A stretch of DNA of 64,000 bases from Forficula auricularia. Taxonomy: Eukaryota > Arthropoda > Insecta > Dermaptera > Forficulidae. The stretch lies in contig JALMQS010000099.1 in NCBI GenBank assembly GCA_024734495.1, positions 65,074,291 to 65,138,290 on the forward strand, in the 5' to 3' direction. Shown here one piece after another: positions 22,550-34,388 of the stretch. The position numbers and the translations under genes are program-made. Below the pieces are notes generated by a model, which was not told the origin of the DNA, searched no databases, and saw nothing but the letters and a program-made list of their open reading frames with translations. The first letter of the stretch is position 1. Each line of letters begins with the position of its first letter.

Positions 22550-22990
22550 GGGCGACTTCCCTTATTGACTTTTATGGGTTAGTCAGGTTGAGTGAATGGG
22601 AGCGAGTGGGTCACCTTCACGAAGGAGTCCTCTCAATGGCCGTGCAGATAAGGTGCGTGCTGGGCTAGATGGTGGATTCCCCGGGGACCAGAGGGGCGCA
22701 GACCCACCTGGTCTACGTCCATGTCCCCCGGGGTGTTATTACGTGAAGGATTCACGCGCATCTTGCGTGACTCAGACCGAAAATCAATGGCGCTCCTACC
22801 GTTGCTGCTCATCTATATTTATGGACAATTAGCCCTGCTTTTTCCAGCCCCCCGGGTCATTTACTCTCCCAATCTTGCTACATTATTTCATTAACTTGGA
22901 ACGAGATCGCATTTTTGACTTTTTCCTTTCACTCGTTAAAATAGGACACACATTTACGGGGAAATTAATGGGCGATGATTTTACTTTACA
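22550..22990. promoter_or_regulatory. GC-balanced unique block, possible regulatory element
   Basis: About 440 bp of unique, GC-balanced sequence with GCAGATAAGGTGCG (GATA core), CACGCGCATCTTGCGTGACT (near-palindromic), CTATATTTATGGACAATTAG (MEF2/homeodomain-like) and palindromic CCCCGGGG-type runs. One short + frame crosses it but shows no known motif and ends without a splice context. It may also contain an exon I cannot resolve. Confidence 0.35.
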
Positions 22991-22999
22991 GCTTTCATT

Positions 23000-25304
23000 A
23001 TTTATTACACTGACACCACTCACCCCCCCCCCCTCCTAAAATGTTGACCTGTTTATGAATAATGTTAACATTCTGAATCCAAAAATAGTACTAGTTTTCC
23101 TCTATTAGCTCTAGGTTTTGAGATACATATGGTCGAACCTCCGATAAAGTCTATTTTTGATGCGTATTGATTAAGAACAACAATTCTTGAAATCAAGATA
23201 CTTATTAAGCTTTTTAAATCAACTTGAATTTTTAGAGGTATTCATGACAATAATTTTTAGGAGTTATATTTTATTAAAAAATTGAATCTCCTTGTTTTAT
23301 TAATGTTTTTTACCTTTTTCAAAACATACAACTGGTTAACCCATATTGTTTTGGGACTTGGTTGTCTCTTCTTCAGATTTTCTAAATCATTTTTTAAAAT
23401 TACAAAAATGATATATATATATATATATATGGATATTCTAAATTAAACATCACCGACACAATTATTGGTTTATTACAATAAATTAAACAGAAAATAATTA
23501 TATAATTTATTTTTTGTACTTTTTTTTGAACAAAAATTATCTTGGTAGATTTATTTTATTTCACATTGTAATGTATATGTACAAATTTAATTATTATTAT
23601 ACGTAGTATGGGAAAGTATTGTAGGTACTTAATCCTGCAAGACAAGTATTTTTTGCGACAGTATGTGATTAGTAGAATTTTGTGCTCCTTCTTCCACCCA
23701 AGTCATAAAAGACATTACAGGGAAAATAGTACGCTAGGCGAGCACACTTCGGACGAGGTCAGTGACAGGCATATATTGAATTCATTTTAAGTTTGTTTTT
23801 GTATTTTGTTTTTTACTATATTAGAAATGTGCGATCAAGTGATTTACAAATATAAAAAGTTATTTAAGTATTTTTTCTTTAAAAGTAGAAATAATATAAA
23901 GATTTTTGTATGCCCTACCCATTATCTTAATATTATTATATTTTTATTTACCAATGTCAGAAAAACTACTAGAAAAGTCTCCGTTACTTCCATATACTTT
24001 GAATATCGTTAGCTCTTGAGAAATGTTATTTTCACAAATACTAGACATACACTTGCTGATTTCAAAAAATACTAAACCCAAGATTCAATTTAAAAAAGTC
24101 TTAAATATGTTTAAGCCTAACTTGCAAATGGCTATAAATTTATTTTTTAAAGGCACATTTAATCTATAATTAAAAAAAAAATAAGAAAAATTAAAAAAAA
24201 GTATTATATATTTTTTAATTGATTATAAAGCCGCTATCAATTTCCCTGTTTCCCCACGGACTGACCAATACCCAGATAACATGCCCCCTTTATACTAGAA
24301 GATATCTTACTTATTCGGCTCTTTTCAGGTCATATGATCTTATTATCTTGTCACCCACTTCTAAAGATGTCTTCTAGAGCTTTTCTCGAGATTTTCTTAC
24401 GATTAATTTGCATAATATATTTAAAAGGGATTTTTATTTTTAAGCTTATGTGAAAATTAAAATTTCACATTTAGTTTTTATTATTATTATTTAACTCAGA
24501 TGTTCTATATTGTAATCAATGTTTGTTCTATAAACGATGCCATTTTCTTTAAATTTTGCACACCTACGTATTTCTAATAAAAATAAAATATTCTATCAAA
24601 TTTTATTTGAGCCCCCCCTGTCCATCGACAAGATATAGACCCTGATCCTTTCGAATTCTCCCATTATTAAGTCAATTTCAAGCTTTATCTGTTTATGTGA
24701 ACAGATCTTAATTAGTAGAGTTTAAATTGTTGAAATTTGAAAGCTCCTCCTCTTCTTTCAGAATAGAAGTGTTTAGATACCATTTTCTAGAGAGCTAGAA
24801 GTACATCTAGAAAATATTTGTATAATAGGTGAACTTTCAAGGCTCTTCTGGGAGTTTTCTAGAATCTAGACCACTAGGAAAACGATCAAGACTTTTAAGA
24901 TATCTTAGTGCTATAGTATAGTATGTATCTACTATTTGAAAATGATCCCCTTATTAATCTCGCTACCATTTCTAATTTATTTCTTATAAAAAAACAGTCT
25001 AAATTTGTTCTGCTGAAGTAAATATCAAAATTTAAGAGAGAATGGTGTAGGTTTTTGGTGAAACATATTAAATAAAGTAAAGAAAATTTTTTGAAAAATG
25101 CTAAACAACCATCTGATCTTTTATTTATGTGAAAACTACCTAGTATTTTATATTTAAATTTTTTTTTGAAAAAGTTCCAAAAAAAAAAACATTTTTCAAT
25201 GAATTTTCTTTACTATAAATATCAAAAAGGTCGAAATTATAGAAAAAATTGAAAACTTTTTCCAAAGCTCGGTACACTTTCTATAAATTTGAGTGAATTG
25301 TCAA
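23000..25304. other. AT-rich stretch, no gene recognised
   Basis: It holds a (TA)n run at about 23411-23431, poly-C at 23022-23032, and at 25040-25165 a repeat (GTGTAGGTTTTTGGTGAAAC; CTACCTAGTATTTTATA) that also occurs near 34985-35200 and 49020-49115. No RNA gene or long frame is visible. Confidence 0.45.
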
Positions 25305-26121
25305 TTTTTTGTGTCAGTGAAAATTTTTAGCTAGAAAGTTGAATGATGCACAAATTTATTACTTGTATGCCAAATTTTAGCTCATTAGCTACATCCGTTT
25401 AGGAGCTCCAAAAATTTTATAATATTTGATTTATTATGTTTAAAATTCCATTAATGGCAAGTTATTTTTATTTGAAAAATAAATGATCGTATATCCATCC
25501 TAGAGGTAATAGAAATTTTGTGAAGAAAAGCGTTTTCTTAAATGGTTAGGTTGGCGTTTTTTGTTGGCGTTTTTGGTGAATTGTAAAATGAGGTATGTTA
25601 TGATGAAAGAAGGGTGATGATGATGGCGTCTCGCTGCTATGGCAACCGCCATGATGGCCGACAACCCTCGAGGGCATCCCACATCCCTTTACACAGACAT
25701 CGGATAGCTAAAGATTTCCTATCATTTAAAAATAAAGCAAAAATATTGAAAAGTATAAATTAAAAAAAAAATCATCAAGTTGTATTTTATTTTTAAATTA
25801 ATTTCATGTGAAATCGATTAGGAAACTTCCAATTTGAGAATTGAAAAGAAAATAATAATTTTAGTCAATTTAAAGAAAAAAACCTGCCCTATTTATGATA
25901 AACTAAATTAAATAGTTTCATCTGTGTCATCTCATTATTCATTAGTTTATTACTCATGTGCTTATCTATAGAGTCATTATGATATTTTATTGTAACTACA
26001 CCTGGGAAATTATTTTATTTTCATATGTGTAATTATTTAGGAATAGTTTATTTATTTATTTTTTTTTTAAATTTTATTAAACCAATTATTTTACATGAAT
26101 TTATGCATACATTATTATGAG

Positions 26122-26155
26122 CTTCGATTCCGGAGATTACTTCTCCACCATCGAG
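26122..26155 (+). repeat. conserved two-stem hairpin, copy 1
   Basis: CTTCGAT and ATCGAG pair as an outer stem, and GGAGA and TCTCC as an inner stem, around a symmetric three-by-three internal loop and a short terminal loop. The same hairpin appears at 26333-26365, 29101-29134, 29311-29343 and, inverted, 31879-31912. Confidence 0.6.
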
Positions 26156-26332
26156 TGTCCTTGATCATCTTTTAGTCCTTGTTTTTAATAAGAGGAAAAA
26201 CTAATTAAAGAAAAAACCTCTTTTCCGATAATTATTTCAATTCCATTATTCATCCCTCTCCCTCTCCACTTTAGGAATAGTTTATTAAACCAATTTTTTT
26301 TTACATTAATTAATGTATACATTGTATTTTAG

Positions 26333-26365
26333 CTTCGACTCCGGAGATTATTCTCCACCATCGAG
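26333..26365 (+). repeat. conserved two-stem hairpin, copy 2
   Basis: Same outer and inner stems as the copy at 26122, with a shorter loop (ATTAT instead of ATTACT) and CTCC for TTCC in the internal loop. Stems are unchanged. It is preceded by CATTAATTAATG, a perfect small palindrome. Confidence 0.6.
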
Positions 26366-26399
26366 TGAAGGGGAGAAGAAAATAAATTGACATTGTGTT

Positions 26400-27025
26400 A
26401 TGATCTGGCCATCCACTTGACTTTAACATACACTTGGTTGAGTTTGGATAGATTCCAGACATTCATTTTTTTGCCCCCCCCCCCCCGCCCATTTTGAGTG
26501 GTATGTCTTTGTATTTTTAGTGTTCTAGGGGTCCACTGATTATATATACAAAATTTGGTGGAGTTTGCTCACTAGCCTAGATTTTTTATTTTTTGACCCC
26601 CTCCCCTAACTTTGGCGCCAGAAAAAACTATTTTCGTTATTATAGGTTCATTTTATAGTATATTTATTTTTCTTGTTTTTTTTAGTTTGAAAATATAATT
26701 TTAAATTTTAACCCCCCCTTCCCCCACTTAATTTTCAGTCGATATGCACCAAAATCTAATCAGCTCTTAATCTCAATGCATCAAAACTACGTGTGAAATT
26801 TGGTAACGCACAGTCTAACTAACGAACAGACATTTTGACAAACAGTTATTATCTCGAAAAATATAATTTTTACGATGTTCACTTATTAGAGCTTTTTGTA
26901 GCCCCGAAATTGCATTGGTTTCACCAAGTTTTTTATCAAAATAGTTAGATTTTTCGAAAAAAAAGAAACAAAAAACCCACTTTTTCATGCACGATTACAA
27001 TACTTGAACATACCCCATGGTAAAG
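26400..27025 (+). mobile_element. family A element, copy 2
   Basis: The start block is GGCCATCCACTTGACTTTAAC and the end block TTTTCATGCACGATTACAAT then ACATACCCCATGGTAAAGT. It lies head to tail with an inverted copy that begins at about 27153, about 130 bp apart, so the two form a large inverted repeat. Confidence 0.65.
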
Positions 27026-27152
27026 TATAAAAAATGTTTTGCTTATTTAATTTTAAAATTTAAATAGATTAGATCTTTTGGGAATAATGTAGAAATTAGC
27101 TAATCAGTCAGTCTTTTGACGTTTCAAGGAATATGATGAGTGAACTTGTCAT

Positions 27153-27573
27153 ATTACTTTACCATACAGTGTATGGTCAAGTATTGTAATCGTGCATGAA
27201 AAAAGTGTTTTTTTCCTTATTTTTCGAAATATCTCAAAAACGGCTGAAACTTATTTTGATTAAAAAAATTGAGCGAAATCATGGCGTTTTGTTCTACAAA
27301 AAAGCTCTAATAAGTGAACATCGAAAAAATTATATTTTTCGAGATAATAATTGTTTTGTCAAAATGTATGTTAGTCTGTCCGTTAGTTTGTATGTTAGTT
27401 AGTCTGTGTGTTACCAAATTTTTGTGGGACAAGCTAGCTCAAAAACTAGTGTGAATATCGAAACCAAATTTCACACGTAGTTTTGATCCTTGAGATTAAG
27501 AGCTGATTATATTTTGGTGCATATCGACCCAAAATAAGGGGGGGGGTGGAGGGAGGGGGTTAAAAATTAAATA
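27153..27573 (-). mobile_element. family A element, copy 3, cut by the gap
   Basis: It begins ACTTTACCATACAGTGTATG and continues with GTATTGTAATCGTGCATGAA and GTTAGTCTGTCCGTTAGTTT. The sequence breaks into N at 27574, just inside the G-rich tandem-unit region. Confidence 0.7.
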
Positions 27574-28286
27574 NNNNNNNNNNNNNNNNNNNNNNNNNNN
27601 NNNNNNNNNNNNNNNNNNNNNNNNNNNNNNNNNNNNNNNNNNNNNNNNNNNNNNNNNNNNNNNNNNNNNNNNNNNNNNNNNNNNNNNNNNNNNNNNNNNN
27701 NNNNNNNNNNNNNNNNNNNNNNNNNNNNNNNNNNNNNNNNNNNNNNNNNNNNNNNNNNNNNNNNNNNNNNNNNNNNNNNNNNNNNNNNNNNNNNNNNNNN
27801 NNNNNNNNNNNNNNNNNNNNNNNNNNNNNNNNNNNNNNNNNNNNNNNNNNNNNNNNNNNNNNNNNNNNNNNNNNNNNNNNNNNNNNNNNNNNNNNNNNNN
27901 NNNNNNNNNNNNNNNNNNNNNNNNNNNNNNNNNNNNNNNNNNNNNNNNNNNNNNNNNNNNNNNNNNNNNNNNNNNNNNNNNNNNNNNNNNNNNNNNNNNN
28001 NNNNNNNNNNNNNNNNNNNNNNNNNNNNNNNNNNNNNNNNNNNNNNNNNNNNNNNNNNNNNNNNNNNNNNNNNNNNNNNNNNNNNNNNNNNNNNNNNNNN
28101 NNNNNNNNNNNNNNNNNNNNNNNNNNNNNNNNNNNNNNNNNNNNNNNNNNNNNNNNNNNNNNNNNNNNNNNNNNNNNNNNNNNNNNNNNNNNNNNNNNNN
28201 NNNNNNNNNNNNNNNNNNNNNNNNNNNNNNNNNNNNNNNNNNNNNNNNNNNNNNNNNNNNNNNNNNNNNNNNNNNNNNNNNNNNNN
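27574..28286. other. assembly gap, 713 N
   Basis: Unknown bases. The flanks are the two copies of the 2.27-kb duplicated segment, and the left flank ends in a G-rich run that is hard to sequence. Confidence 0.99.
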
Positions 28287-28603
28287 TTTTTTGTGTCAGT
28301 GAAAATTTTTAGCTAGAAAGTTGAATGATGCACAATCTATTACTTGTATGCCAAATTTTAGCTCATTAGCTACATCCGTTTATGAGCTCCAAAAATTTTA
28401 TAATATTTGATTTATTATGTTTAAAATCTAATAATGGCAAGTTATTTTTATTTGAAAAATAAATGATCGTATATCCATCCTAGAGGTAATAGAAATTTTG
28501 TGAAGAAAAGCGTTTTCTTAAACGGTTACGTTGGCGTTTTTTGGTGAATTGTAAAATGAGGTATGTTATGATGAAAGAAGGGTGATGATGATGGCGTCTC
28601 GGG

Positions 28604-28617
28604 GTTGCCATGGCAAC
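28604..28617. promoter_or_regulatory. palindromic RFX-type X-box
   Basis: GTTGCCATGGCAAC is a perfect inverted repeat matching the known X-box consensus of RFX factors, which in animals often control ciliary genes. Copy 1 (25632-25646) has GCTGCTATGGCAAC, with two changes in the left half. A CCATGATGGC motif follows in both. No gene start is seen nearby, so its role is uncertain. Confidence 0.45.
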
Positions 28618-29100
28618 TGCCATGATGGCGGACAACCCTCGAGGGCATCCCACATCCCTTTACACAGACATCGGATAGCTAAAGATTTCCTATCATTTAA
28701 AAATAAAGTAAAAATATATTGAAAAGTATAAATTAAAAAAAAAAAATCATCAAGTTGTATTTTATTTTTAAATTAATTTCATGTGAAATCGATTAGGAAA
28801 CTTCCAATTTGAGAATTGAAAAGAAAAATAATAATTTTAGTCAAATTAAAAGAAAAAAACCTGCCCCATTTATGATAAACTAAATTAAATAGTTTCATCT
28901 GTGTCATCTCATTATTCATTAGTTTATTACTCATGTGCTTATCTATAGAGTCATTATGATATTTTATTGTAACTACACCTGGGAAATTATTTTATTTTCA
29001 TATGTGTAATTATTTAGGAATATTTTTTTTTTTTTTTTTTTTTTTAAATTTTATTAAATCAATTATTTTACATGAATTTATGCATACATTGTTTTTTGAG

Positions 29101-29134
29101 CTTCGATTCCGGAGATTACTTCTCCACCATCGAG
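29101..29134 (+). repeat. conserved two-stem hairpin, copy 3
   Basis: Identical in stem sequence to the hairpin at 26122, as expected from the segment duplication. Confidence 0.6.
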
Positions 29135-29310
29135 TGTCCTTGATCATCTTTTAGTCCTTGTTTTTAATAAGAGGAAAAACTAATTAAAGAAAAAACCTCT
29201 TTTCCGATAATTATTTCAATTCCATTATTCATCCCTCTCCTCTCCACTTTAGGAATAGTTTATTAAACCAATTTTTTTTTACATTAATTAATGTATACAT
29301 TGTATTTTAG

Positions 29311-29343
29311 CTTCGACTCCGGAGATTATTCTCCACCATCGAA
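29311..29343 (+). repeat. conserved two-stem hairpin, copy 4
   Basis: Matches the hairpin at 26333, except that the last outer pair is changed (ATCGAA for ATCGAG). Confidence 0.55.
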
Positions 29344-29369
29344 TGAAGGGGAGAAGAAAATAAATTGAC

Positions 29370-29995
29370 ACGTTATGATCTGGCCATCCACTTGACTTTA
29401 ACATACACTTCTGGTTGAGTTTGATAGAAGGACCTAGACATTCATTTTTTTGCCCCGCCCATTTTGAGGGTATGTCTTTGTATTTTTAGTGTTCTAGGGG
29501 CCCACTGATTATATATACATTTGGTGGAGTTTGCTCAATTAGCCTAGATTTTATTTTTGACCCCCTCCCTAACTTTGGCGCCAGAAAAAACTATTTTCAA
29601 TTATTGCAGGTTCATTTTATAGTATATTTCATTTTCTTGTTTTTGGTTTGAAAATATAATTTTAAATTTTAACCCCCCCCTTCCCCCCACTTAATTTTCA
29701 GTCGATATGCACCAAAATCTAATCAGCTCTTAATCTCAATGCATCAAAACTACGTGTGAAATTTGGTAACGCACAGTCTAACTAACTAACAGACATTTTG
29801 ACAAACAGTTATTATCTCGAAAAATATAATTTTTACGATGTTCACTTATTAGAGCTTTTTTGTAGCCCGAAATTGCATTGGTTTCACTCAAGTTTTTTAT
29901 CAAAATAGTTAGATTTTTCGAAAAAAAAGAAACAAAAAAACCCACTTTTTCATGCACGATTACAATACTTGAACATACCCTGTATGGTAAAGTAA
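29370..29995 (+). mobile_element. family A element, copy 4
   Basis: Duplicate of the copy at 26400-27025, with the end block ATACCCTGTATGGTAAAGTA. It pairs with the inverted copy at 30123-30738. Confidence 0.65.
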
Positions 29996-30122
29996 AAATG
30001 TTTTGTTAATATTTATTTAATTATAAAATTTAAATAGATTAGATCTTTTTAAATAATGTAGAAATTAGCTAATCAGTCAGTCTTTTGACGTTTCAAGGAA
30101 TATGATGAGTGAACTTGTCATA

Positions 30123-30738
30123 TTACTTTACCATACAGGGTATGGTCAAGTATTGTAATCGTGCATGAAAAAAGTGTTTTTTTCCTTCTTTTTTTCGAAA
30201 TATCTCAAAAACGGCTGAAACTATTTTGATTAAAAAAATTGAGCAAAATCGTGGCGTTTTGTTCTACAAAAAAGCTCTAATAAGTGAACATCGAAAAAAT
30301 TATATTTTTCGAGATAATAATTGTTTTGTCAAAATGTATGTTAGTCTGTCCGTTAGTTTGTCTGTTAGTTAGTCTGTGTGTTACCAAATTTTTGTGGACA
30401 AGCTAGCTCAAAAACTAGTGTGAATATCGAAACCAAATTTCACACGTAGTTTTGATCCATTGAGATTAAGAGCTGATTATATTTTGGTGCATATCGACCC
30501 AAAATTAAGGGGGGGTGGAGGGGAGGGGGGTTAAAAATTAAAAATCAAGGCCATTTGAGCAAACTCAACCAAATTTTGTATACATAATCAGTGGGACCCA
30601 GAAGTCTAAAAATGCAAAAACTAACCCCCTCCCCTACATTATTATAAATAATTTTTTTAAATATTAAGTAAATATAAGTGAGGGGCCAGTTTGTATGGTA
30701 AAGTCAAGTGGATGGCCACATCAGAACACTTCAGCTTA
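30123..30738 (-). mobile_element. family A element, copy 5
   Basis: It starts ACTTTACCATACAGGGTATG and ends GTAAAGTCAAGTGGATGGCC then ACACTTCAGCTTA. It is complete, with a single G-rich unit, and is a good reference for the family layout. Confidence 0.75.
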
Positions 30739-30744
30739 CTATTT

Positions 30745-30870
30745 TTTTAGACTTTGACGAGGAAAGAAAATGATAAGATAGAAAAGTAATGGGCTTTTAT
30801 TTTAAACATATTTAATTCATTCTTAAAGTGCAACCAGTAGAGGCAACATGCTAAGTTGGTCTTTAACTCG
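30745..30870 (+). repeat. diverged duplicate of the sequence upstream of candidate exon C
   Basis: AATGATAAGATAGAAAAGTAA and the following T-rich tract are nearly the same as 31325-31399. Here the exon-like part (AGTGCAACCAGTAGAGGC) is diverged and has no donor, so it may be a dead exon duplicate or a shared repeat. Confidence 0.5.
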
Positions 30871-31399
30871 TTGGCATATTTTATTATTTTTTGTTGGAAT
30901 TAGTTTTGTGTGTGTGATTTAAATAAGATCTGAACCTGCAGCCAAAACAGATTGTTGCCTAACTCCCATGCACTAAGATATATATTTTTTACTTAAATGA
31001 ATTTAAACTATTCGAAGCATATCTGGTATGTCAATTTAAATTATTTTTTTTTTAAAAAACATATTTAGATTTTTTATTTTATTTTAGACTAAATAGAATA
31101 TGTATCGGGTTATAGGCACATATCAGAAAGTTAATTATTATTTTATTTCAGACCATCCTATTTCATTTTGAATATGATTGTGTTATTATTTCTTTAATTT
31201 TAACTAGATTGATTGTATTGTATTTTGTATTTCTTAAAAAACATATACCTAGTATAAAGTGCCCAATTATTCATTCTTTGGATGATTCATGGAATATGAT
31301 AAATGAACTTTTCGTAATAATTTTTTGAACCAGGAAAGAATGATAAGATAGAAAAGTAACGGGGTTTTATTTTTTAATATATTTCATTCATTCTTCTAG

Positions 31400-31466
31400 T
31401 GCGACGCGCATAGACAACCTGGATGGGAAACCCCGGGCTACTCTTGCAGAGATTCCCAGCATCCTG
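31400..31466 (+). CDS. candidate internal exon C, 67 bp
   Basis: The long T-rich tract ends TTCTTCTAG at 31399 and a consensus GTAAGT donor starts at 31467. The 67 bases are much GC-richer than their surroundings. Two frames are open: one reads CDAHRQPGWETPGYSCRDSQ (phase 0 in, one base left over), the other ATRIDNLDGKPRATLAEIPS. The first is phase-compatible with candidate exons B and D. I do not recognise either peptide. The strong splice signals make this the best isolated exon candidate on the + strand. Confidence 0.45.
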
Positions 31467-31759
31467 GTAAGTTTATTATTACATTAGCTCTGTATATCAC
31501 GTATTAAATGACATTCGTTTTGGTGCCAGAATGGTTTTATTTCTAATTTGAAGAGCTGATTTAATTTTGGGCTCTCTATCTTTTGAATCTTTGCATCAAA
31601 ACTTGTTTTAAATAATTTTATTGATATTTTCATTCGTTTCCATGATAAACAGGTTTTTTTTTCAATTGCACTTTATTGAGTTGATCAATTTAATTATTTA
31701 AAAACCGTTAATATTTCATTACAATTATTATTAAATATATATTAAAATTAAAAAAAAGA

Positions 31760-31975
31760 ATTATAGGAGAGGGGGAATGAGGTATAATGGAATTCAAATT
31801 ATTATCGGAAAAGAGGTTTTTTTTTTAATTAGTTTTTTCCTCTTATTAAAAACAAGGACTAAAAGATGATCAAGGACACTCGATGGTGGAGAAGTAATCT
31901 CCGGAATCGAAGCTCAAAACAATGTATGCATAAATTCATGTAAAATAATTGGTTTAATAATAAAAAAAAAAATAT
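31760..31975 (-). repeat. inverted copy of the hairpin-bearing repeat
   Basis: Reverse complement of the repeat at 26060-26250 and 29040-29220, including CAAGGACTAAAAGATGATC and the two-stem hairpin at 31879-31912. The body of the repeat is conserved for about 190 bp. Confidence 0.7.
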
Positions 31976-33099
31976 ATATTTCAGCAAGCTTATTAAATCA
32001 AAAAATAAATTTTGAATCGAGGTCGACTTTATAATTCCAGAAGGATCTTTAAATTTTCAAATTATTATCCGTTATTTCAAAAATTTCTATAAAAAATATT
32101 TTTTGTGTTGAAAAGTATATTGGCTCTCGAAATGAAATAGAAGGTTTGCTGATAGAAGGTTTGACGTTCCTTCCTGGTATATATATTTTCCAGTTCAAGC
32201 ATGTCTAAGACAAGTCCAGACAAGTTTTAGTCGAATAAAAATTGTTCTCGTTGAGGAACTATTAAAATAGTAATAATACAAAAAAGGATTAAATAAAGAG
32301 GATTCGGGAACTTTTGGACTAATCTAATTTTATTCTCATTGTATAAGATTGGAAATAACTAAGAGTGCTAGAGACAAGTCATAGCTTATAGCAATATAAC
32401 TAGAAAAAATTTAAAATTTTCTTATAGGACAGGCTGATTCATTGTGGAAGATACTCAATTTCTATCTCAGGGACTGTAGAGTTTTTAGAAAAATTATATT
32501 TTGGCTTTCCTCCCCCCCCCCCCCCCCTAAAAAAATACAATAAAATACAATTCTAGATAAAAATAAATTTAAGGGATTTTTTTATATAATTTTCTGTATC
32601 TATAATTTCATCAAATTTTCTGAACATATCAAAAATTACTTGCCCTTTTATATGCATATATAATTGTTCCTTACCACAACTTTTTTTTAGCTATCATTGA
32701 AGTTTGTTTTTAAAAAGTGTCCTCTCACCTTTCATTGAATTAAAAAATATATTTTTCAAATTTGAATATTTTAAATTTTAATATTTTTTGAATAAAAAAT
32801 TATTTATTATTATTTTTGATTACCATGCAAATAAATGTATTTCTTTTGATATTTTTGAAAGTCTATCCGATCACCATTGAAACACAAACAAATTCGAAAT
32901 CATATATAATTAAAAAAGTATTAATGATATTGATATGCACCTTTTATATTAAAAACTCGTATATTACCATATACATTTAATTTTAAATTAAATTTTCTAA
33001 AATACATCCCGAATAAATATATTTGATCTATTACGGTTAATAAGCAGGAATCCTCACCATAGTCGTAGCGAATTTTCGTATTGAACAAACTTTTATAAC

Positions 33100-33275
33100 C
33101 ACTATTTTCTCATTCATAAAAAGAAATAAAGAGGTTGTCCTCTGCTTGATGCAAATAAACATACACACATATATATCGAAATTATATATCTGTATATATA
33201 TATTATTTATTTGTTTGAGACTATAGTTTCAAAGTCTTGGCCCTCGTCATCAGTCTTTTTAATTATAAATATTAT
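33100..33275 (-). mobile_element. Penelope-like end remnant with hammerhead motif
   Basis: It contains AGAGGTTGTCCTCTGCTTGA followed by TGCAAATAAACATACACACA, also found in the palindrome at 39749-39912, then ACTATAGTTTC and CGTCATCAGTC. The hammerhead is on the - strand. Confidence 0.55.
33217..33257 (-). ncRNA. hammerhead ribozyme motif 1 (UAUA stem III loop)
   Basis: On the - strand: GA, then CUGAUGA, one extra C, a weak stem II, GAAAC-UAUA-GUC and UC. Stem III is two pairs closed by UAUA, and the cleavage-site base is C. All core residues are present, but stem I (GA/UC) and stem II are short, so activity is doubtful. The type is known from Penelope-like retroelements. Confidence 0.5.
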
Positions 33276-34388
33276 TTTTCATGGGATCAGTATCGCGTGG
33301 ATATTGAAATTTTTTTCCTCTTTCTCAGCTGGTTAGCCAGGTAGAATTAAAAAAATTCTCTTAATGAATCAACAACCTGCTACTCTCGGCAAAATAAAAA
33401 CTTTTCAATTTTCTCATTCATTTAGAAGATTTGACCCGAAGAATTATTTTTTGTACTAAACTAAAATTTCTTCCAAAAAATATTTATTTACTTACATTTT
33501 TATAATAAAGTCAACGATTCAGTGATCAGATTATCCCATAACTACTCACTTTTGAGAGTTATAGCTATACAAGAATTTATTTTAAATAATATATATTAAG
33601 TTGTATAAAAATTTACTAATTTATTTTTTTTGGAATAAAGCCTACTATAATCAGGCGACTCTGACTTCGGTGATTCTTTAAAAATCGGTGCCTTTAAATC
33701 CCAACTCTATTTGATCTAATTTATTCAAGATATAAACTAAAATAATAATTAAACTATGATGGATAAATCACCTGTCTATAGTCAAGAGATTAATTAAAGT
33801 AAAATATATTTCCAAGTTTAAAAAATTTAGCCGGTTTGCTAGTTGGTTATTTAATAGTATGTAGTTTTGTTGGTTCGTTAGTTTTCCTTTTGCGCTATAA
33901 ATCAGAATTTTGGACAAGGCGTTTCATTTCTTGTGAACAAAAACGACAATTTGCTAAACAACTGGCACAAGTTGCCTTCTTGTCTTCCAAGTTTGCGTCC
34001 AAGGTTTTTGTCTGTCTCAATAAGTAAGATCTTTGTTATGGTGGTGAGAAACTTGGCCGGCTCCGTTTTACGATTTATTTCTATATTTTGTAGGGAATTC
34101 GCCAGCAAGGCATTCAATTCGAAATCAAATTAAGGAAATAGTCAAAGGGAATATCTAACTCACTCATACAAAAACGGACAGGGAATATTTGATTAAACAG
34201 AGACAAAGAACTTGTTTAGATGCGAAATCACTAGAGATGTTTAAACTGGGCAAAAACAATACAACGAAAATATTTTACAACATTTTTATAAATGCTTACG
34301 GGAAGAGCCCAGGTTCAAACCTGGATCTCTGAAAAATTGACCACTTCTCCAATTTACTGACACATAAACAAATAAATAAATAAAAAAA

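Larger units (their letters stand above)
25305..27573. repeat. 2.27-kb duplicated segment, copy 1 (ends at the gap)
   Basis: It aligns nearly base for base with 28287-30541 at an offset near 2980, differing by scattered substitutions and small indels. It contains a RFX-like site (25632-25646), two copies of a structured hairpin and an inverted pair of family A elements. The copy runs straight into the N gap, so its right end is unknown. Confidence 0.85.
28287..30541. repeat. 2.27-kb duplicated segment, copy 2
   Basis: Homologous to 25305-27573 in order and orientation. It starts at the gap edge and continues past the end of copy 1 into the rest of the inverted family A element. Differences include loss of TTGGCGTTTTTTG-type repeats near 28530 and a perfect GTTGCCATGGCAAC where copy 1 has mismatches. 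Confidence 0.85.

Noticed and set aside
22596..22832. 78-codon + strand frame
   Set aside because: GC-balanced block lowers stop density, there is no domain or splice pair, and the codon pattern is unconvincing.
30905..30975. - strand tRNA-like sequence with GGTTCAGATC
   Set aside because: The D-arm and acceptor stem cannot be folded convincingly, so I left it out of the features.
33836..34133. Three overlapping 60-70-codon frames on both strands
   Set aside because: No motif, no splice context and mutual overlap. I see no support for any of them.
34300..34350. GGTTCAAACC B-box-like sequence, possible tRNA
   Set aside because: No A-box at the right spacing and no acceptor stem. At most a decayed fragment.
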